Source: Flaccisagitta enflata (taxonomy: Eukaryota; Chaetognatha; Sagittoidea; Aphragmophora). From it: 64,000 bases of DNA. Below, piece after piece: positions 1 through 14,295 of this stretch. Location of the stretch: NCBI GenBank assembly GCA_965153355.1, contig OZ231127.1, forward strand, positions 18,600,001 to 18,664,000. The letters run 5' to 3'. Both the position numbers and the translations under genes were made by a program. Positions within the stretch are counted from its first letter, which is position 1. Each line of letters starts with the position of its first letter. Under the pieces are notes generated by a model. It was given only the letters and a program-made list of their open reading frames with translations, was not told the DNA's origin and ran no database searches.

Positions 1-1437
<1,437 letters not shown>

Positions 1438-1572
1438 TCTGTTTCACCAAAGCGGTCTTTAGCGGTTTCTACACGTCTTCTTGACTAACGCCCTAACTGG
1501 AAACATCAAGATGGGATTGTAGAGAGGGTATGTGAGGAGAATACTGGCCTTTAAAGAAAAAGGTCTCCGTAC

Positions 1573-1575
<3 letters not shown>

Positions 1576-1667
<92 letters not shown>

Positions 1668-1673
1668 TCTCTC
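1576..1673. repeat. (TC)n microsatellite
   Basis: Nearly uninterrupted TC dinucleotide of about 98 bp. It has the opposite strand polarity to the GA tract 140 bp upstream, so the pair could fold together as an imperfect inverted repeat. Confidence 0.97.
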
Positions 1674-1856
1674 ACTCTTTTTCTGTGCCTGTGTGTGAGT
1701 CTTGCTCTCACCAAATTTAGTCTCATTTACACATTTGCTCCATTCCTGGTGATATCACGCTCTAGTTAATGGTTTTGTCAAGTGGGACTCTTCGTCAGGG
1801 GAATCAATGAAGAGAAAGTCAGGGAGAAAGAGCATTAGTAAGATGAGGGATGTATA

Positions 1857-2010
<154 letters not shown>

Positions 2011-3290
2011 CGACAGATACAGAATACAACTGAGTGACACAAGACAGAGGCAAGCAGACCAACAGACAAACGACAAAATGCAAAGAAAGAGACAGAAATT
2101 GTCCTCTTCAGGGCTAAAATCACAACAAGGCCAAAATTACAGCAGCATGACAGTTCAAGGTTGAGTTTAATGGATCATGAAAGTCTACACTTAGGCACCC
2201 AAGTTAGGTGCAAGTGAGTCAGTCATTTTCAACAAGTGATTGGTCTTCGACCTCCTTTCTTAGCGGATGCAACTGGTGCATTTATGTGTTCCTCGTGTTT
2301 CCCACTTTTCTTGTAACAAAGTATTCACGTTTCTCGCCAATGTTTCAAGCTGAGGAGGAAAGAGCGGACAAATTACCGCTGGTGTTGACCATTACGTCTC
2401 TTCTGCTACACTTTATGAAAGTTGGACAACATTACTACTCAACCCTACTTTACGTCTCTTCTGCTACACTTGATGTGTGAATATTAACCAATCATACTTA
2501 GAGTCAGGCCTTTCTTTGAACCATTAGTAGATAATTTCTATGAACTGGAACTACAATGTTAATGACAAAATCTAGGAATATATATCATATAAACTTTATA
2601 AAGGTTTGTACGTGTGGGAGCAAGTTACTTATCTTCTTTTTTTCCTGTTTTTTTTCTTTTGCGTGGATACAAATGAACGCTTAGTAGGAGAGTAAACTGC
2701 TACGTAGGCGACGTAGGCGAGAAGATATTTGATAATGGGTGGGTGAGCAATCTTCAACTCAAAGCACATTTCAAAATATGGAAATCGGGACAAGAGAGTG
2801 GAGGTGGATTCGGGTAATGGACTTTGGATGAGAGATGGAGAGATTGTGAGATGGAATGAGGGGGGGGGGGGTGTTTGGGAGGGGAAAAGAAGAGCATGAA
2901 ACTCAGTTGGAGACTGTGCTTTTCTACCATAATGGTGTCCGCTTCATACTGTATACTGTTTGCTAAAATTAAGGTCACTTTTGATTTATTTGATCCAAAT
3001 TTATTTGATCCGCTTTCGTCTCAAACCCATACTTCATGGACACCTCTTTTTATGTTGCTCTAACCGCTCTTCTGGTGTCTACTCTTCGCTGTCACCTTTT
3101 GTTACATTATATTTCATCTACTCTCTCTGCACTCGCGCCTCCTCCGCTTCTTCACCGTCGCTTCTCCCTTTCCATCCTTCGCCTTCCGCCTTCCGCGTGG
3201 GTGCCCCTTGCTCAATGATTTTTTCTCTCTTTCTTTCTTTCTCTCTTACTTTCTTTATCCTCCGCAATCCATTCTGCTTCCGCATCTTCC
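2011..3290. other. Unassigned sequence with a small direct repeat
   Basis: No gene was recognised. A 21-base motif beginning TTACGTCTCTTCTG occurs at 2392 and again at 2450. A G tract lies near 2861-2871 and TTTATTTGATCC is duplicated near 2985-3010. The 90-codon frame at 2208 has no recognisable motif. Confidence 0.45.
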
Positions 3291-3296
3291 GACTGG

Positions 3297-3552
3297 CTGA
3301 CTGACCGGCCGACCGACCTACCGACCATCCAAAACCGACGACCGGCCGGCCTGACAGACCGACTCACCGGTCGAGGTCGAGTTATCAAAAAAGCATTTCG
3401 ACGGTGATTATTCTTGATGATTCGAGATGATTCTCGAGTCGGTTTCGTGAGATGGGTGCCGAGACCGCTGAGACTACCGAGACTGCCGAGACTACCGAGA
3501 CTGCCGAGACTGCCGACTGCCGACACTACTGACTGCCGACTACCGACAGCCG
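3297..3552. repeat. GACC-rich and GACTACCGA minisatellite
   Basis: 3297-3370 is rich in GACCGACC/GGCCGG words resembling the GTCC block of the family A elements described elsewhere in this annotation. 3455-3552 is an irregular array of GAGACTACC / GAGACTGCC units of 8-9 bases. Confidence 0.7.
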
Positions 3553-3659
3553 AATGAAGACTACCGAACGAGGCTCTTCTCCGTTCGGCCCAAAGCTCTT
3601 CGGCGTTCCAACGCGTCCATTGCGCCGCCCTTCCGGTTTCCAAACCTTACGCGCCACCG

Positions 3660-3800
3660 CAAAACGATTATCATCATCACCATCAGGGTTGTCGTCGTCC
3701 TTTTCGTCGTCGCCGTTGTCGTCTTCATCGTCGTCGTCGTCTTCATCGTCGTCGTCGTCATTATCAACTTCCTCGTCATTGTCATCTTCTTCACCGCTAC
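3660..3800. repeat. (TCG/TCA)n trinucleotide array
   Basis: Imperfect TCGTCGTCA/TCTTCA triplets. They open poly-Ser (plus) and poly-Thr/Lys/Met (minus) frames. I see no flanking coding sequence that would make this a gene. Confidence 0.8.
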
Positions 3801-4149
3801 GCCGTCAGCGGAATTACAACCACCTCCGCGATTATGTTCGTATCATCATCACCTTGGCTTCAAATTTGCCGATTCTTCAATTTGTCCAAAATGGAATATG
3901 ATTTGCATAAGTCGTAAAAGGAGTTCAAAATCAATGCTTAGGTTCCAACTGAAAATTCACTTTACAGATGTAAAATTTTTAGATTGAGGTGATAATCTAA
4001 ATTCATGACCTACAAATATTAGATAACCTGATACCTGAGTTGTGACCATCATCAGTCAGTTAGTTAGATACCATTTAAAGGTTACCATTCAAAGTTGCGG
4101 CTGTGTGATACATCCTGTTGTACACAACCAGCTTGACTCATTGCATTGT

Positions 4150-4760
4150 CATGAGGACTTCTTCTGCTGGTTAGCTCCAGCCTACAACCTTCAACTAGAT
4201 ATCTGCTCTCGTCTTGTGCGAATCACCCTTGCCACTGTCTTTGAATTCGCCTTTATCTTTGTCATGGGATCAGCCTACAACCTCATCTTGGCTCTCGCCA
4301 CATAGGAACTGCCCTTGCCTTTGCAGTTGAATTTACCTCTACCTTTGTCATGGGTTCAGCCTACAATCTCAATGTTGCTCACACCAAATTGACCATGCCT
4401 CTTCCTTTAAATTCGCCTTTACCTTTGTCACGGGTTCAGCCTACAACCTCATCTTTGCCCTACGTTGTACAATTTGCCCTTGCCTTTTCCTTTAAATTCT
4501 CCTCTACTTTTGCCATGGGTTAAGCCTACAACCTCATCTTTTCCCTCACCTTGTAAAATTTGCCATTGCCTCTCCTTTAAATTCGCCTGTACCTTGGTAA
4601 GGACTCATGAGTTCGGTCTTCAACCTTATCTTTACTCTCACCTTGTACAATTTGCCCTTGCCTTTCCCTTTGCTTTCGCCTTGTACAATTTACCCTTGCC
4701 TTTCCCTTTGCTTTCGCCTTGTACAATTTGCCCTTGCCTTTTCCTTTGAATTCACCTTAA
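4150..4760. repeat. Minisatellite of about 105 bp with a 43-bp subrepeat
   Basis: A degenerate unit with the words CAGCCTACAACCTCATC, TTTGCCCTTGCC and AAATTCGCCT recurs about every 100-110 bases from about 4165 to 4620. A shorter unit of about 43 bases (CCTTTGCTTTCGCCTTGTAC) is tandem at about 4640-4745. Confidence 0.75.
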
Positions 4761-5079
4761 CCTTTACCTTTGCCAAGCCAAGCTCTTCTTTTTCTCTGCC
4801 ACGCCTCCTTAATCGATTCACGCTTCAACTCACCATAGATAAACAGTCTTTAGCAACAACCTTTTCTTCAACCTCAAATCTTGATTTGAATTTTTCCCAC
4901 AAATCGAGTTTTAAAGTGTTCAGACCCTCGACCTTGCCGCGGAACTCCTCCTAAGCTATTACACGGAGAAAAAGAGGAGAGAGACTGAAAAAAATGAGGA
5001 TGAACGAGGATGAGATAGAAAGATAGCAAGACAAAAATTAGAATGCAAGAAAGCGACAAAGAAATGTAGGAATCTAGAA
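4761..5079. other. Unassigned sequence
   Basis: Spacer between the minisatellite and the GAAA array. No motif, frame or inverted repeat was recognised. Confidence 0.4.
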
Positions 5080-5692
<613 letters not shown>

Positions 5693-5776
5693 AAGAGGGG
5701 AGAAACGATAGTAGGTGATGGATAAGGGAAGAAGGAATGAAAGAGTGAGAAAAAAGAAAGAGAAAGCAAAAAAAGA

Positions 5777-5907
<131 letters not shown>

Positions 5908-6139
5908 TCATTAACAAGGGAGAAGAGGGTTGCACTCATCATCTATCCATTCTCGGAGTGAAAGTCTCAAACTGCCGAATCGTTTAAAGTTAAAACTCGA
6001 AAATTTTGATGGTTTTTGTGTTGCTGTTGAGGAGAAAGGCGGCAGTTTTTTTTTCTCTCTTCCGTTCTTGACCTCGGCTTGACCTCGTTGCTGACCCGAA
6101 TTGACCTTGGGACAACTCAAGGGCTTTCACTCGGTTTTT

Positions 6140-6530
6140 CCCTCCGTGGACGGCGGCGGCGGCGGAGAAGGTGGTGGCGGCGGCAGAGAAGGTGGTGGCG
6201 GCGGCTGCTTTGCTGGTGGCGGCGGCAACGGTGTTGTTGGCGGAAGAGGCGGTGATGGCGGTTGCGGCGCTGGTGGTGGCAACGCCGATGGCGGTGCTTG
6301 CGGTGGCGCTGGTGGCGGAAGAGGCGTCGATAGAAGGGGCGCTGGTGGCAGTACCGGAAGCGTCAAAGGTGGCGTCGATGTCGGAGGAAGCGTTGTTGGC
6401 GGCGTTGACGTTGCTGACAGTGTCGGTGAATGCGGCGACTTGGGGAGTTGTTGTTGGCGGAAGTGGCGCTGGAAGTTCCAAAGGCGGCGCCGGTGGGAAA
6501 GGTGGCGCATTAGGAAATGGCGGATATGAA
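6140..6530. repeat. GC-rich (GGTGGC)n-like array
   Basis: Irregular GGTGGCGGC/GGCGGAAG units make this a sharp GC-rich island in AT-rich surroundings. All three plus frames and two minus frames stay open (Gly-rich, Ala-rich or Pro-rich), as expected from a triplet-like repeat. A Gly-rich exon cannot be excluded, but no splice-framed flanking coding sequence is visible. Confidence 0.7.
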
Positions 6531-7097
6531 GATGAAGATGGTGTTGCGATGGTGTTTCGACGGTGGTGGCGGTGCAAGCAGTGATGAGAGACAGGGAGAG
6601 GGTAAGAAAAGAAAGTAAGGAGAAGGTTAACAGAGAGTGCGGCGTCGGCGTCGGCGTAAGCGATGGTAATGGTGGAAGTGAAGGTTCAGTCATGTTCTGT
6701 CATGTTATCGTTCATTGTTGTCGATAAACGCTATTTGTTCATGCTCAAATTCTCTCAGTGCGGAATTGTGTCAACTTTTGATGAAAGAAACTGAACAGTC
6801 GCATCAGCCTCACCATTACCACGTGTAATACGTCTGGTCTGGCAATTATTATGAAGCGGTGGCCGAACGAGTTACTCAGTCACTAGAATTCTGTACGAAT
6901 CCAGTTGGAGATACAGGTACTGTATGGCTGTGGCTATGGCCTGGTCTGCATTTTCCTTGGTATGGTTAAATGATCTGCATTATGAGGAGGGGGGTTCAAA
7001 TGTGGTGTCTAATCAGAAACAGAGAGCGACAGAAATAGTGACATGACAGATAGAGAAAAAAATGACAAAAAAAAAAGGATAGAGACAAAAACAAAAA
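6531..7097. other. Unassigned sequence
   Basis: Mixed-composition spacer without recognised genes. It includes CGGCGTCGGCGTAAG-like short repeats near 6640 and a run of A near 7060-7078. Confidence 0.4.
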
Positions 7098-7219
7098 CAA
7101 TGACAATGACGATGACAATGACAGTGAAAACGACAATGACAATGACAATGACAATGACAATCACAATCACAATGATAATGACAATGTCAAAGACAAAAAC
7201 AAAGACAAAGACAGAAGAG
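7098..7219. repeat. (ACAATG)n hexanucleotide array
   Basis: Imperfect TGACAA hexamers for about 120 bases, giving Met-Thr and Ile-Val frames on opposite strands. Confidence 0.9.
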
Positions 7220-7560
7220 ATAGACAGAGACAGATAAAATGAGAAAATCAGGTGAAGTGAAGCAACAGCGCCGGGAGAAGAACCGGCTTGAAAAATGCAG
7301 GAGCAATTCAGCCAGCGCAGACAAGCTCGTTTGAGCTCCATTTTGTGTTGAGTGAGTTAAGTGGGTGAGTTGAGTGAGTGAGTTAAGTGGGTTGAAGCAT
7401 TAAGTTGATGTCATCGCAGACGAGCAACAAAAAAGGCAGACTGTAAGGCGTGGACCCTCCTATATGAAAAAAGTGAATGGAACGGACATCCCTGCCCCTG
7501 TCCACTCTCAGTGAGAATGTTGTTGGAAATATATCCTTAGAACTACCGGGCGGATTTTCC
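7220..7560. other. Spacer with a small GTGAGTT array
   Basis: Contains a short GAGTTGAGTGAGTTAAGTGGGT array at about 7350-7395. No gene was recognised. Confidence 0.4.
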
Positions 7561-7847
7561 TGGTTTTTTTTTTTTTTTTTTTTTGTGTTTTTTGTTTTGT
7601 TTTGTTTTTTTTTTTCGTTTTCTTTTAAATTACACATCAGTTTTGTTATTACAACTTTAAAGCAACATGAGTGGAAATCAATTTGCGAAAGTCGTTTCTT
7701 TTCCGATTTTGTTAGGAATGATAATAATGAAGTCTTCAAAATTGTCAAGTGATGCTCTAGGACCCGCAAGAGCAAGAGTAATTAGCGCTCGCCCTGAAAC
7801 AAGACCTTTTTACATGAAGAAGGGAAGGAAGAAAAGAGAAAGAAAGA

Positions 7848-8037
<190 letters not shown>

Positions 8038-8131
8038 GAATGAGAGAAAGAGTGATTTGCCAGCCATATTCTACTAACTGATCGACCAACCGACAGCGTG
8101 GCAATACCTCTCTAAGAGTGACGTTCCTTAT

Positions 8132-8221
8132 GAATGAATGAATGAATGAATGAATGAATGAATGAATGAATGAATGAATGAATGAATGAATGAATGAATG
8201 AATGAATGAATGAATGAATGA
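8132..8221. repeat. (GAAT)n tetranucleotide array
   Basis: About 22 perfect GAAT units. The minus strand reads as an Ile-His-Ser-Phe repeat. Confidence 0.97.
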
Positions 8222-8977
<756 letters not shown>

Positions 8978-9251
8978 CACACTCTCTCATCCTCTTCTAG
9001 AGCCCACTGAGACGCTTCGTGGTGACTTGTAAAAAACCCTTGAGTCCATTTCGCCAAAATATTTTGCCGCGCTGCGGGCGATAATCTTCTCTTCTTCAAC
9101 TCGTCGCTGTCTTCTTTCGAGCTTTCCCATCTCTTTCAACCCCCCCCCCCTTTCATTCGACTCTCCTTTGAATCCCTTCCTAGCAACCCCTTGTTACTGT
9201 CAACTTTCCCGTCTCTTTAAATAGCCCCCTTTCACTTCTCACTCCTTTTTG

Positions 9252-9750
9252 GTCAGCGGCCCCAAAGGGGTCAATGATCAATGCTTTCACACAGGTGAAT
9301 TTTCTCCTTCTCCTTCTCCTACGACCGTCCCCCCACTCAAATCCAAGCCTCAAGGCCCAAATCCCAGTCTCAAGGCCTAAATCCCAGCCTTGAAGCCAAA
9401 TCCCATTCTCAAGGCTCAAAACCTATCCTCGAGGCCCAAATCCTACCCAAGAGGCCCAAATTCCAGCCTCGAGGCTGGGATTTGAGCCTTGAGGATGGGG
9501 TTTGAGCCTCAAGGCTGAGATTTAGACCTTGAGACTGGGATTTGGGCCTTGAGATTGGGATTTGGGCCATGAGGCTTGGATTTTAGTGGGGGGGCGTATG
9601 GAGGAGGAGGAGAGGGAGAAACTTCCCCCGTGTGAATGCATAGGTCATCGACCCCTTTGGGGCTGCTACCCTGCTCCCCTCTCAACTTCAAGCACAACCT
9701 ACTCAGGCAGGGCACGGGTAACGCTGACAATCTAACGCTTTTGCGACTAT
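9252..9750. mobile_element. Family C1 foldback-like element
   Basis: The left end (about 9252-9305) carries CAGCGGCCCCAAAGGGGTC and CACACAGGTGAATTTTCTCC. The same block returns inverted at about 9610-9672. Between them are about 20-bp repeats. Units read CAAGGCCCAAATCCCAGTCT up to about 9478, then switch to the reverse complement, so both arms could pair. The right side continues with the family flank ending CTAACGCTTTTGCGACTA. No transposase is encoded. The plan resembles FB/TU foldback elements; membership of a known family is inference. Confidence 0.75.
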
Positions 9751-10406
9751 TGTGCATCCCTAGTAACTGTCCATCGCTGACATATTCCCCATTTCTTTTA
9801 CTCCTCTCCTTCTCAACAAGCCCTTAATACTGTCTTCTTTCCCATCTCTTTAACCCCCACTTCTTCCTCTTTGTGTCCCTTCCCAGGAATTCTTAACATC
9901 CTTATTTACCCCGCTTTACATACGGCAGAATTTTGTTAACTATACTGTCACTTAATTCTTTCCGCTACCATCATGCACAAACCTGGATTATAATACTTGT
10001 GCTGATGTTCAATTCCCACCTGCTTTGGAACTTTCCATTCCCATTTTCATAACTATTATAACCTGCCTTATTTTCGCCTGCCCTTACTCGCCTCACTCAA
10101 CCTTACTTTTCCCCACTGAACATTTAAAAGTCAAATTCAACTTAACTCGGAAAATTCAACCGTTTTTTACTTGGTAAGATCGTTTCCAAGTGTCAAAGGT
10201 GTAACAAAAAAAAATTCTGTTTTCACACCATCAAACCGCAAGAATAGGATGTAAATGATAAAAGAAATGTTATGTCTTGGTATACAGTTAAAATCATTTT
10301 AACGAACTGCAAGGGACATAGAAATTCTTTGAAAGGACTTGATTTTTACTTCTTTATGGGCGAAATTTCGTCACAGACTTGTTCGTTAGAACGACATTTT
10401 ACATTA
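9751..10406. other. Unassigned sequence
   Basis: C/T-rich then AT-rich spacer. No defensible gene or repeat. Confidence 0.4.
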
Positions 10407-10414
10407 ATTGTCAC

Positions 10415-10550
10415 TAGGGATGTGGAAGCGATTGACCGATTCCATTTTGGAGGATGGGATAGCTACTAGTATTTGTACTACAAAATGGAAGCGGAAGCGG
10501 AAGCGGAAGCGGTGGAAGCAGCACTAAAATCGACCGCTTCCACATCCCTA
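10415..10550. mobile_element. hAT-like MITE, 136 bp
   Basis: Terminal inverted repeats begin TAGGGATGTGGAAGCG (right end reads CGCTTCCACATCCCTA). The flanks are an exact 8-bp duplication ATTGTCAC at 10407-10414 and 10551-10558. TAGGG-type ends and 8-bp duplications are hallmarks of the hAT superfamily. The interior contains four GGAAGC hexamers that repeat the end motif. There is no coding capacity. Confidence 0.9.
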
Positions 10551-10558
10551 ATTGTCAC

Positions 10559-11010
10559 CATTTTCACAAGTAGAGAGATGATAGATATCATTAAGATAAG
10601 AACTATTAGGCGTGTCTATTTCATGGCGCAACCTGTATTTTAAAGACTTTCAAATGGTAGTCATCTTGATCATTATTTCAATTTCTGTTTCGGTTGACGC
10701 TGTTTGTTTATTGTTGGACAGTAAATTCATAAGAAATTGCACATACATTTTTCATCATTCTTCATCCCTCCAATAAAAGACACAAATCGGTGTCGTTGTC
10801 GGATCATCCGTTTATTCTTAGGTCTGTCGGTTTGTCGGTCCGTTCTTTCGTAGGTCTGTGTCTCTCCACCCGTCCGTCTTGAACGCTAAACGAGCGTCTG
10901 TCTTGTGCAAAAGCGGCCTTGGTGGTGAAAAGGATGAGTGCGCTAATTACTGGGGGGAATTTTTTTCCCCTCTGCCTCTCTAACTCGATCCGTCTCCATG
11001 TCTTTCCTTT

Positions 11011-11015
<5 letters not shown>
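10559..11015. other. Unassigned sequence
   Basis: AT-rich to about 10800, then a stretch with GTCTGTCGG/GTCCG words (10815-10885) that resembles the GTCC block of family A but lacks its hairpin end. Confidence 0.4.

Positions 11016-11051
<36 letters not shown>
11016..11051. repeat. Short (GA)n microsatellite
   Basis: About 17 GA units. Confidence 0.95.
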
Positions 11052-11054
<3 letters not shown>

Positions 11055-11941
11055 GAATGACAGACAGGAGTTTCGGCTTACAGAAACTAGAAAAGACTCA
11101 AACTCAAAGCAAACAAAGACTAAGCAATGACATAGATCACAGTCAAAAAGTCAACAAAAAGACAATCATGTACAGTGAAACATGTCTAAACGACATCGAA
11201 AACAAAAGACAGACAAGGACAGACAGAAAGACCGCGACAGAGACAGAGGAGGATATTTTTTGCGTCAATTATTGGGTCTCGTTGGATTTAGTCATTATGA
11301 GCGCTTCGCACCATTTTCATAATCCGGCGCTAATGAGGAGGGCAGAACGACAAGAGGAGGATGAGGAGGAAGACGAGGAGGACGAGGAGCGCGAGAAGGA
11401 GGTGGTAGAGGACGAGGAAGAGGTGGTAGACGACCAAATCAACAACTTGAGAGAAGGGAGACGGAAAAAATGAGCCCAGAACCGAAACGGCATCGGCAGA
11501 AATTAAGGAAACTTAGCTCTGGAGAAGACGGACCAAGAGCTGGATGACTGAAGATGTTCATCTGCAATAATTTATGATCATTTTTACAAGATATTGAAAT
11601 TTTAATCAAAATGAATCTGAACCAAAAAAATATTGACTTATCTGATTGAATTATAAAATTTTATTTGATTAGTTTTGATAAATAAAATAAACATCAATTA
11701 GCACAACTCACAACGAATATGCTTCAGTCAAAATTTTTGTTTACCGTTAGAATCTTTTATTACCTAACATAACGCAGTAAAGCTTATTTCAAATGATCTG
11801 AAGCTATCTGCAATGCTTTAAGAAAACACCATTGTCGAGTTTTAGCATTCCACATTAAAACTTAAAAGGAAATATAATCATGAATGATATCTGTGCCTTG
11901 GAGCTCACGCGGTTTCAGGGTGCATGGCTTCCATGATAAAA
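11052..11941. other. Unassigned sequence with one low-complexity open frame
   Basis: A plus frame at 11057-11473 (138 codons) has a Lys/Thr/Gln-rich first half and a Glu/Asp-rich end from GAGGA triplets (11349-11430). It begins right after a GA tract and matches no family I know, so I do not call it a gene. 11550-11880 is AT-rich with nothing recognised. Confidence 0.4.
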
Positions 11942-12625
11942 CAAGGCCGGATACACGGCTACCCTAGTCGCGTGCGGGTGGGCAGGAGTAGTGCTGGAGA
12001 GTGTTACTAGAGCATCTGGGCAGGAGCCGTATGCTCAAACAGCTAAAAAACGCGGAAAAAGGATTAGTCGCAAAAGCGTTAGATGGTCAGCGGTACCCGT
12101 GCCCTGACTTAGTGAGTTGTGTTTGAAGTTGGAGAGGAAGCAGGGCAGCAGCCCCAAAGGGGTCGATGACCTTTGCTTTTACACATATGGGGAATTTTCT
12201 CCTCCGTCCCTCCATCCGTTCGCCCCCCAGTCTCGTGGCCCAAATCGTAGCCATAAGGCCCAAATCCTAGCCTCAAGGCCCAAATCCTAGCCTCAAGGCC
12301 CAAATCTCATCCTTGAGGCTGGGATCTGGGCCTCTTGACTGGGATTTAGGCCTCCAGGCTAGGATTTGGGCCTTGAGGCTACAATTTGGGCCTCGAGACT
12401 GGGATTTGGGTCTTGAGACTGGGGGGGGGGGCGGACGGACGGAGAAAAGCATGTAGGTCATCGACCCCTTCGGGGCCGCTGCCCAAGAAGGGGACAGACC
12501 GACCGACCAACCAACCAACCGACCAACCGACCAACCGACCAACCGACCTACTGATCGACCGTCCGACCAACCGACCAACGGAGCAACATAGCGGGGTGTA
12601 GAGTCACGTAGCACGCGACTAAAAA
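11942..12625 (-). mobile_element. Family A element with nested family C1
   Basis: Read on the minus strand, the hairpin end is at 12602-12620 and the GGCCGGATACACGGCTAC end at 11945. The subterminal copy AGTCGCGTGC lies near 11966. The GACC/AACC block (12498-12580) is intact, but a family C1 unit replaces the core between about 12063 and 12497. This is a clear nested pair. Confidence 0.85.
12063..12497. mobile_element. Family C1 foldback-like element, nested
   Basis: Starts with AGTCGCAAAAGCGTTAGATGG, then GGGCAGCAGCCCCAAAGGGG (about 12143) and TACACATATGGGGAATTTTC. The inverted end is GACCCCTTCGGGGCCGCTGCCC (about 12462-12483). The about 20-bp units change orientation at about 12310, next to a G tract at 12421-12430. 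Confidence 0.8.
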
Positions 12626-12659
12626 GTATGCATATGACATTTTACCGCACATGCAATGA

Positions 12660-12765
<106 letters not shown>

Positions 12766-12859
12766 CTTCCGTCGATTTGTGGCCGTTTATCTCTTTTTGG
12801 TTCCAAATTGTTTTTAATCGGGATTCGATCCTCCGTGAAATTCCCCAACCATGTTTGAC

Positions 12860-12950
12860 GCACTCTTGACAATTCCTTTGACGCTCCCATGACAATCGTA
12901 TTGACGCTCCCATGACATCTTCTCTGACGCTTCCGCCGATTCCTTTGAAA
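12860..12950. repeat. TTTGACGCTCCCATGACA short minisatellite
   Basis: About four degenerate units of 20-24 bases with the core GACGCTCCCATGACA. Confidence 0.7.
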
Positions 12951-13082
12951 CTTCCAACACAAACATTTCTGGTTCGTTCCCTAAATTTCCATTTTTTCCA
13001 TTGCGTTTGACGCGCTTCTGTCTGTCTGTCTGTCGGGCTGAGTGCCCTCCTTTCCAACACGCACAAATAAACTCAGAAACAC

Positions 13083-13139
13083 GCACACACGCACAGACAT
13101 AGACACAGACACAGACACAGACGCACGCACACACACACA

Positions 13140-13225
<86 letters not shown>
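13083..13225. repeat. (CA)n microsatellite
   Basis: CA dinucleotide with CAGA interruptions at the left, and pure from about 13141. Confidence 0.98.
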
Positions 13226-13226
<1 letters not shown>

Positions 13227-13447
13227 ATACACTTACACACAGTGCTGCGTGCCCAACCGTTTTAAAAACGGCAGTAAACGATGCGACTCAGCGCATAGGC
13301 GGCCTACCGTAACTAATTTTACTGCTTTCGACGCGGCCAGCAAGTTTCCTGACCTTTTCCTCCTTCTTCCTTTAAAACTACCTTCTATTCTGCTTCTATA
13401 TTGCGCTTGTTTCTCTCTCTCCCTTTCCCTCTTGCTTTTGTAACATA

Positions 13448-13869
13448 CACGCTTATCATTTTATAAGAACATGGATTTTTAAAGTCAGCCTCAGCGTTCT
13501 TAGTTTCTGCCTCTTTTTGAGGCTCAAGCGTTCTTAACATGTTCTTATATTTGAATTAGACAATCTCTTTGATTATATATCTAAATTGACATAAAAGTTT
13601 GTTTTTTAAGCAATTGTAAAAAAAACATCTTCATTAAATAAAAAGAAATGTAAGATTAATATTTGATAAATAATGAATTATCATTTTAGAAGGCATTATC
13701 AAAATATCCACCATTCAGGGTTTTTCATCTAATTCTACAACTTTTTTTGAAAACTTATATTCTTATCTTCAAATCTGAGGTTCAGCATGTTCTTAAGATG
13801 TTCTTATTTTTTGGCCAAATCTGAGGCTGATGTTCTTATAAACAGTGTTCTTATAAAAAGAAAAGCGTG
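13448..13869. mobile_element. TA-flanked MITE with GTTCTTA motifs
   Basis: The ends read CACGCTTATCATTTTATAAG on the left and, as reverse complement of the right end, CACGCTTTTCTTTTTATAAG. TA flanks at 13446-13447 and 13870-13871 fit a Tc1/mariner-type duplication. The word GTTCTTA/GTTCTTAT recurs many times inside (about 13496, 13530, 13540, 13789, 13798, 13831 and 13847). Non-coding. Confidence 0.7.
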
Positions 13870-13871
13870 TA

Positions 13872-14295
13872 ACCATCTACAGTTCTGTTCTTGACTCTTT
13901 TTTCCTCTTCTTCCTCTTCATCGTCCTCCCTTCCCCACATTATTCTCTTCGGCGTGTCTTCTTCACTCTCCCAGGCCTCAAATTGAGCCATTCATGCCTC
14001 AAATTAGCTACCTCATGTCTAATATCAATTATCAAATTAGTCCTCTCATGTCTCAAAAAGCCCTCTCTGATCTTAAACCTCAGATCACAATTTTGCTCTC
14101 CGCACCTCTTAGGCTTCAAATCAGTCCTCTTGGTACTGAATTCATCTCTTTCTCTGAGGCGGGAGCTGGGTTCTTCTGGAAATGGTCTTCTTTGGGGCCG
14201 CTGCACCGATGTTTCATGACTGACCACTGACCAGCATCATGAAAATGCAGGAGAAGGGTCCCACTGTCCATCTACAGCCAGTTTACTTGGTTTTT
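13872..14295. other. Spacer with family C-like words
   Basis: From about 13970 to 14160 the sequence shows CCTCAAATTGAGCC / CCTCATGTCTC / AGGCTTCAAATC words that resemble the repeat units of the next family C2 element, but in degraded form. TGGGGCCGCTGCACCG at about 14195 resembles the C end. It is probably a decayed copy. Confidence 0.5.

Noticed and set aside
6100-6690. Gly-rich, Ala-rich or Pro-rich gene
   Set aside because: Several frames are open at once, as expected of a GGTGGC-like repeat. There is no codon bias or domain to choose one.
11057-11473. 138-codon plus frame with acidic tail
   Set aside because: Low-complexity Lys/Thr/Gln then Glu/Asp composition next to a GA tract; no domain or homology that I can recognise.
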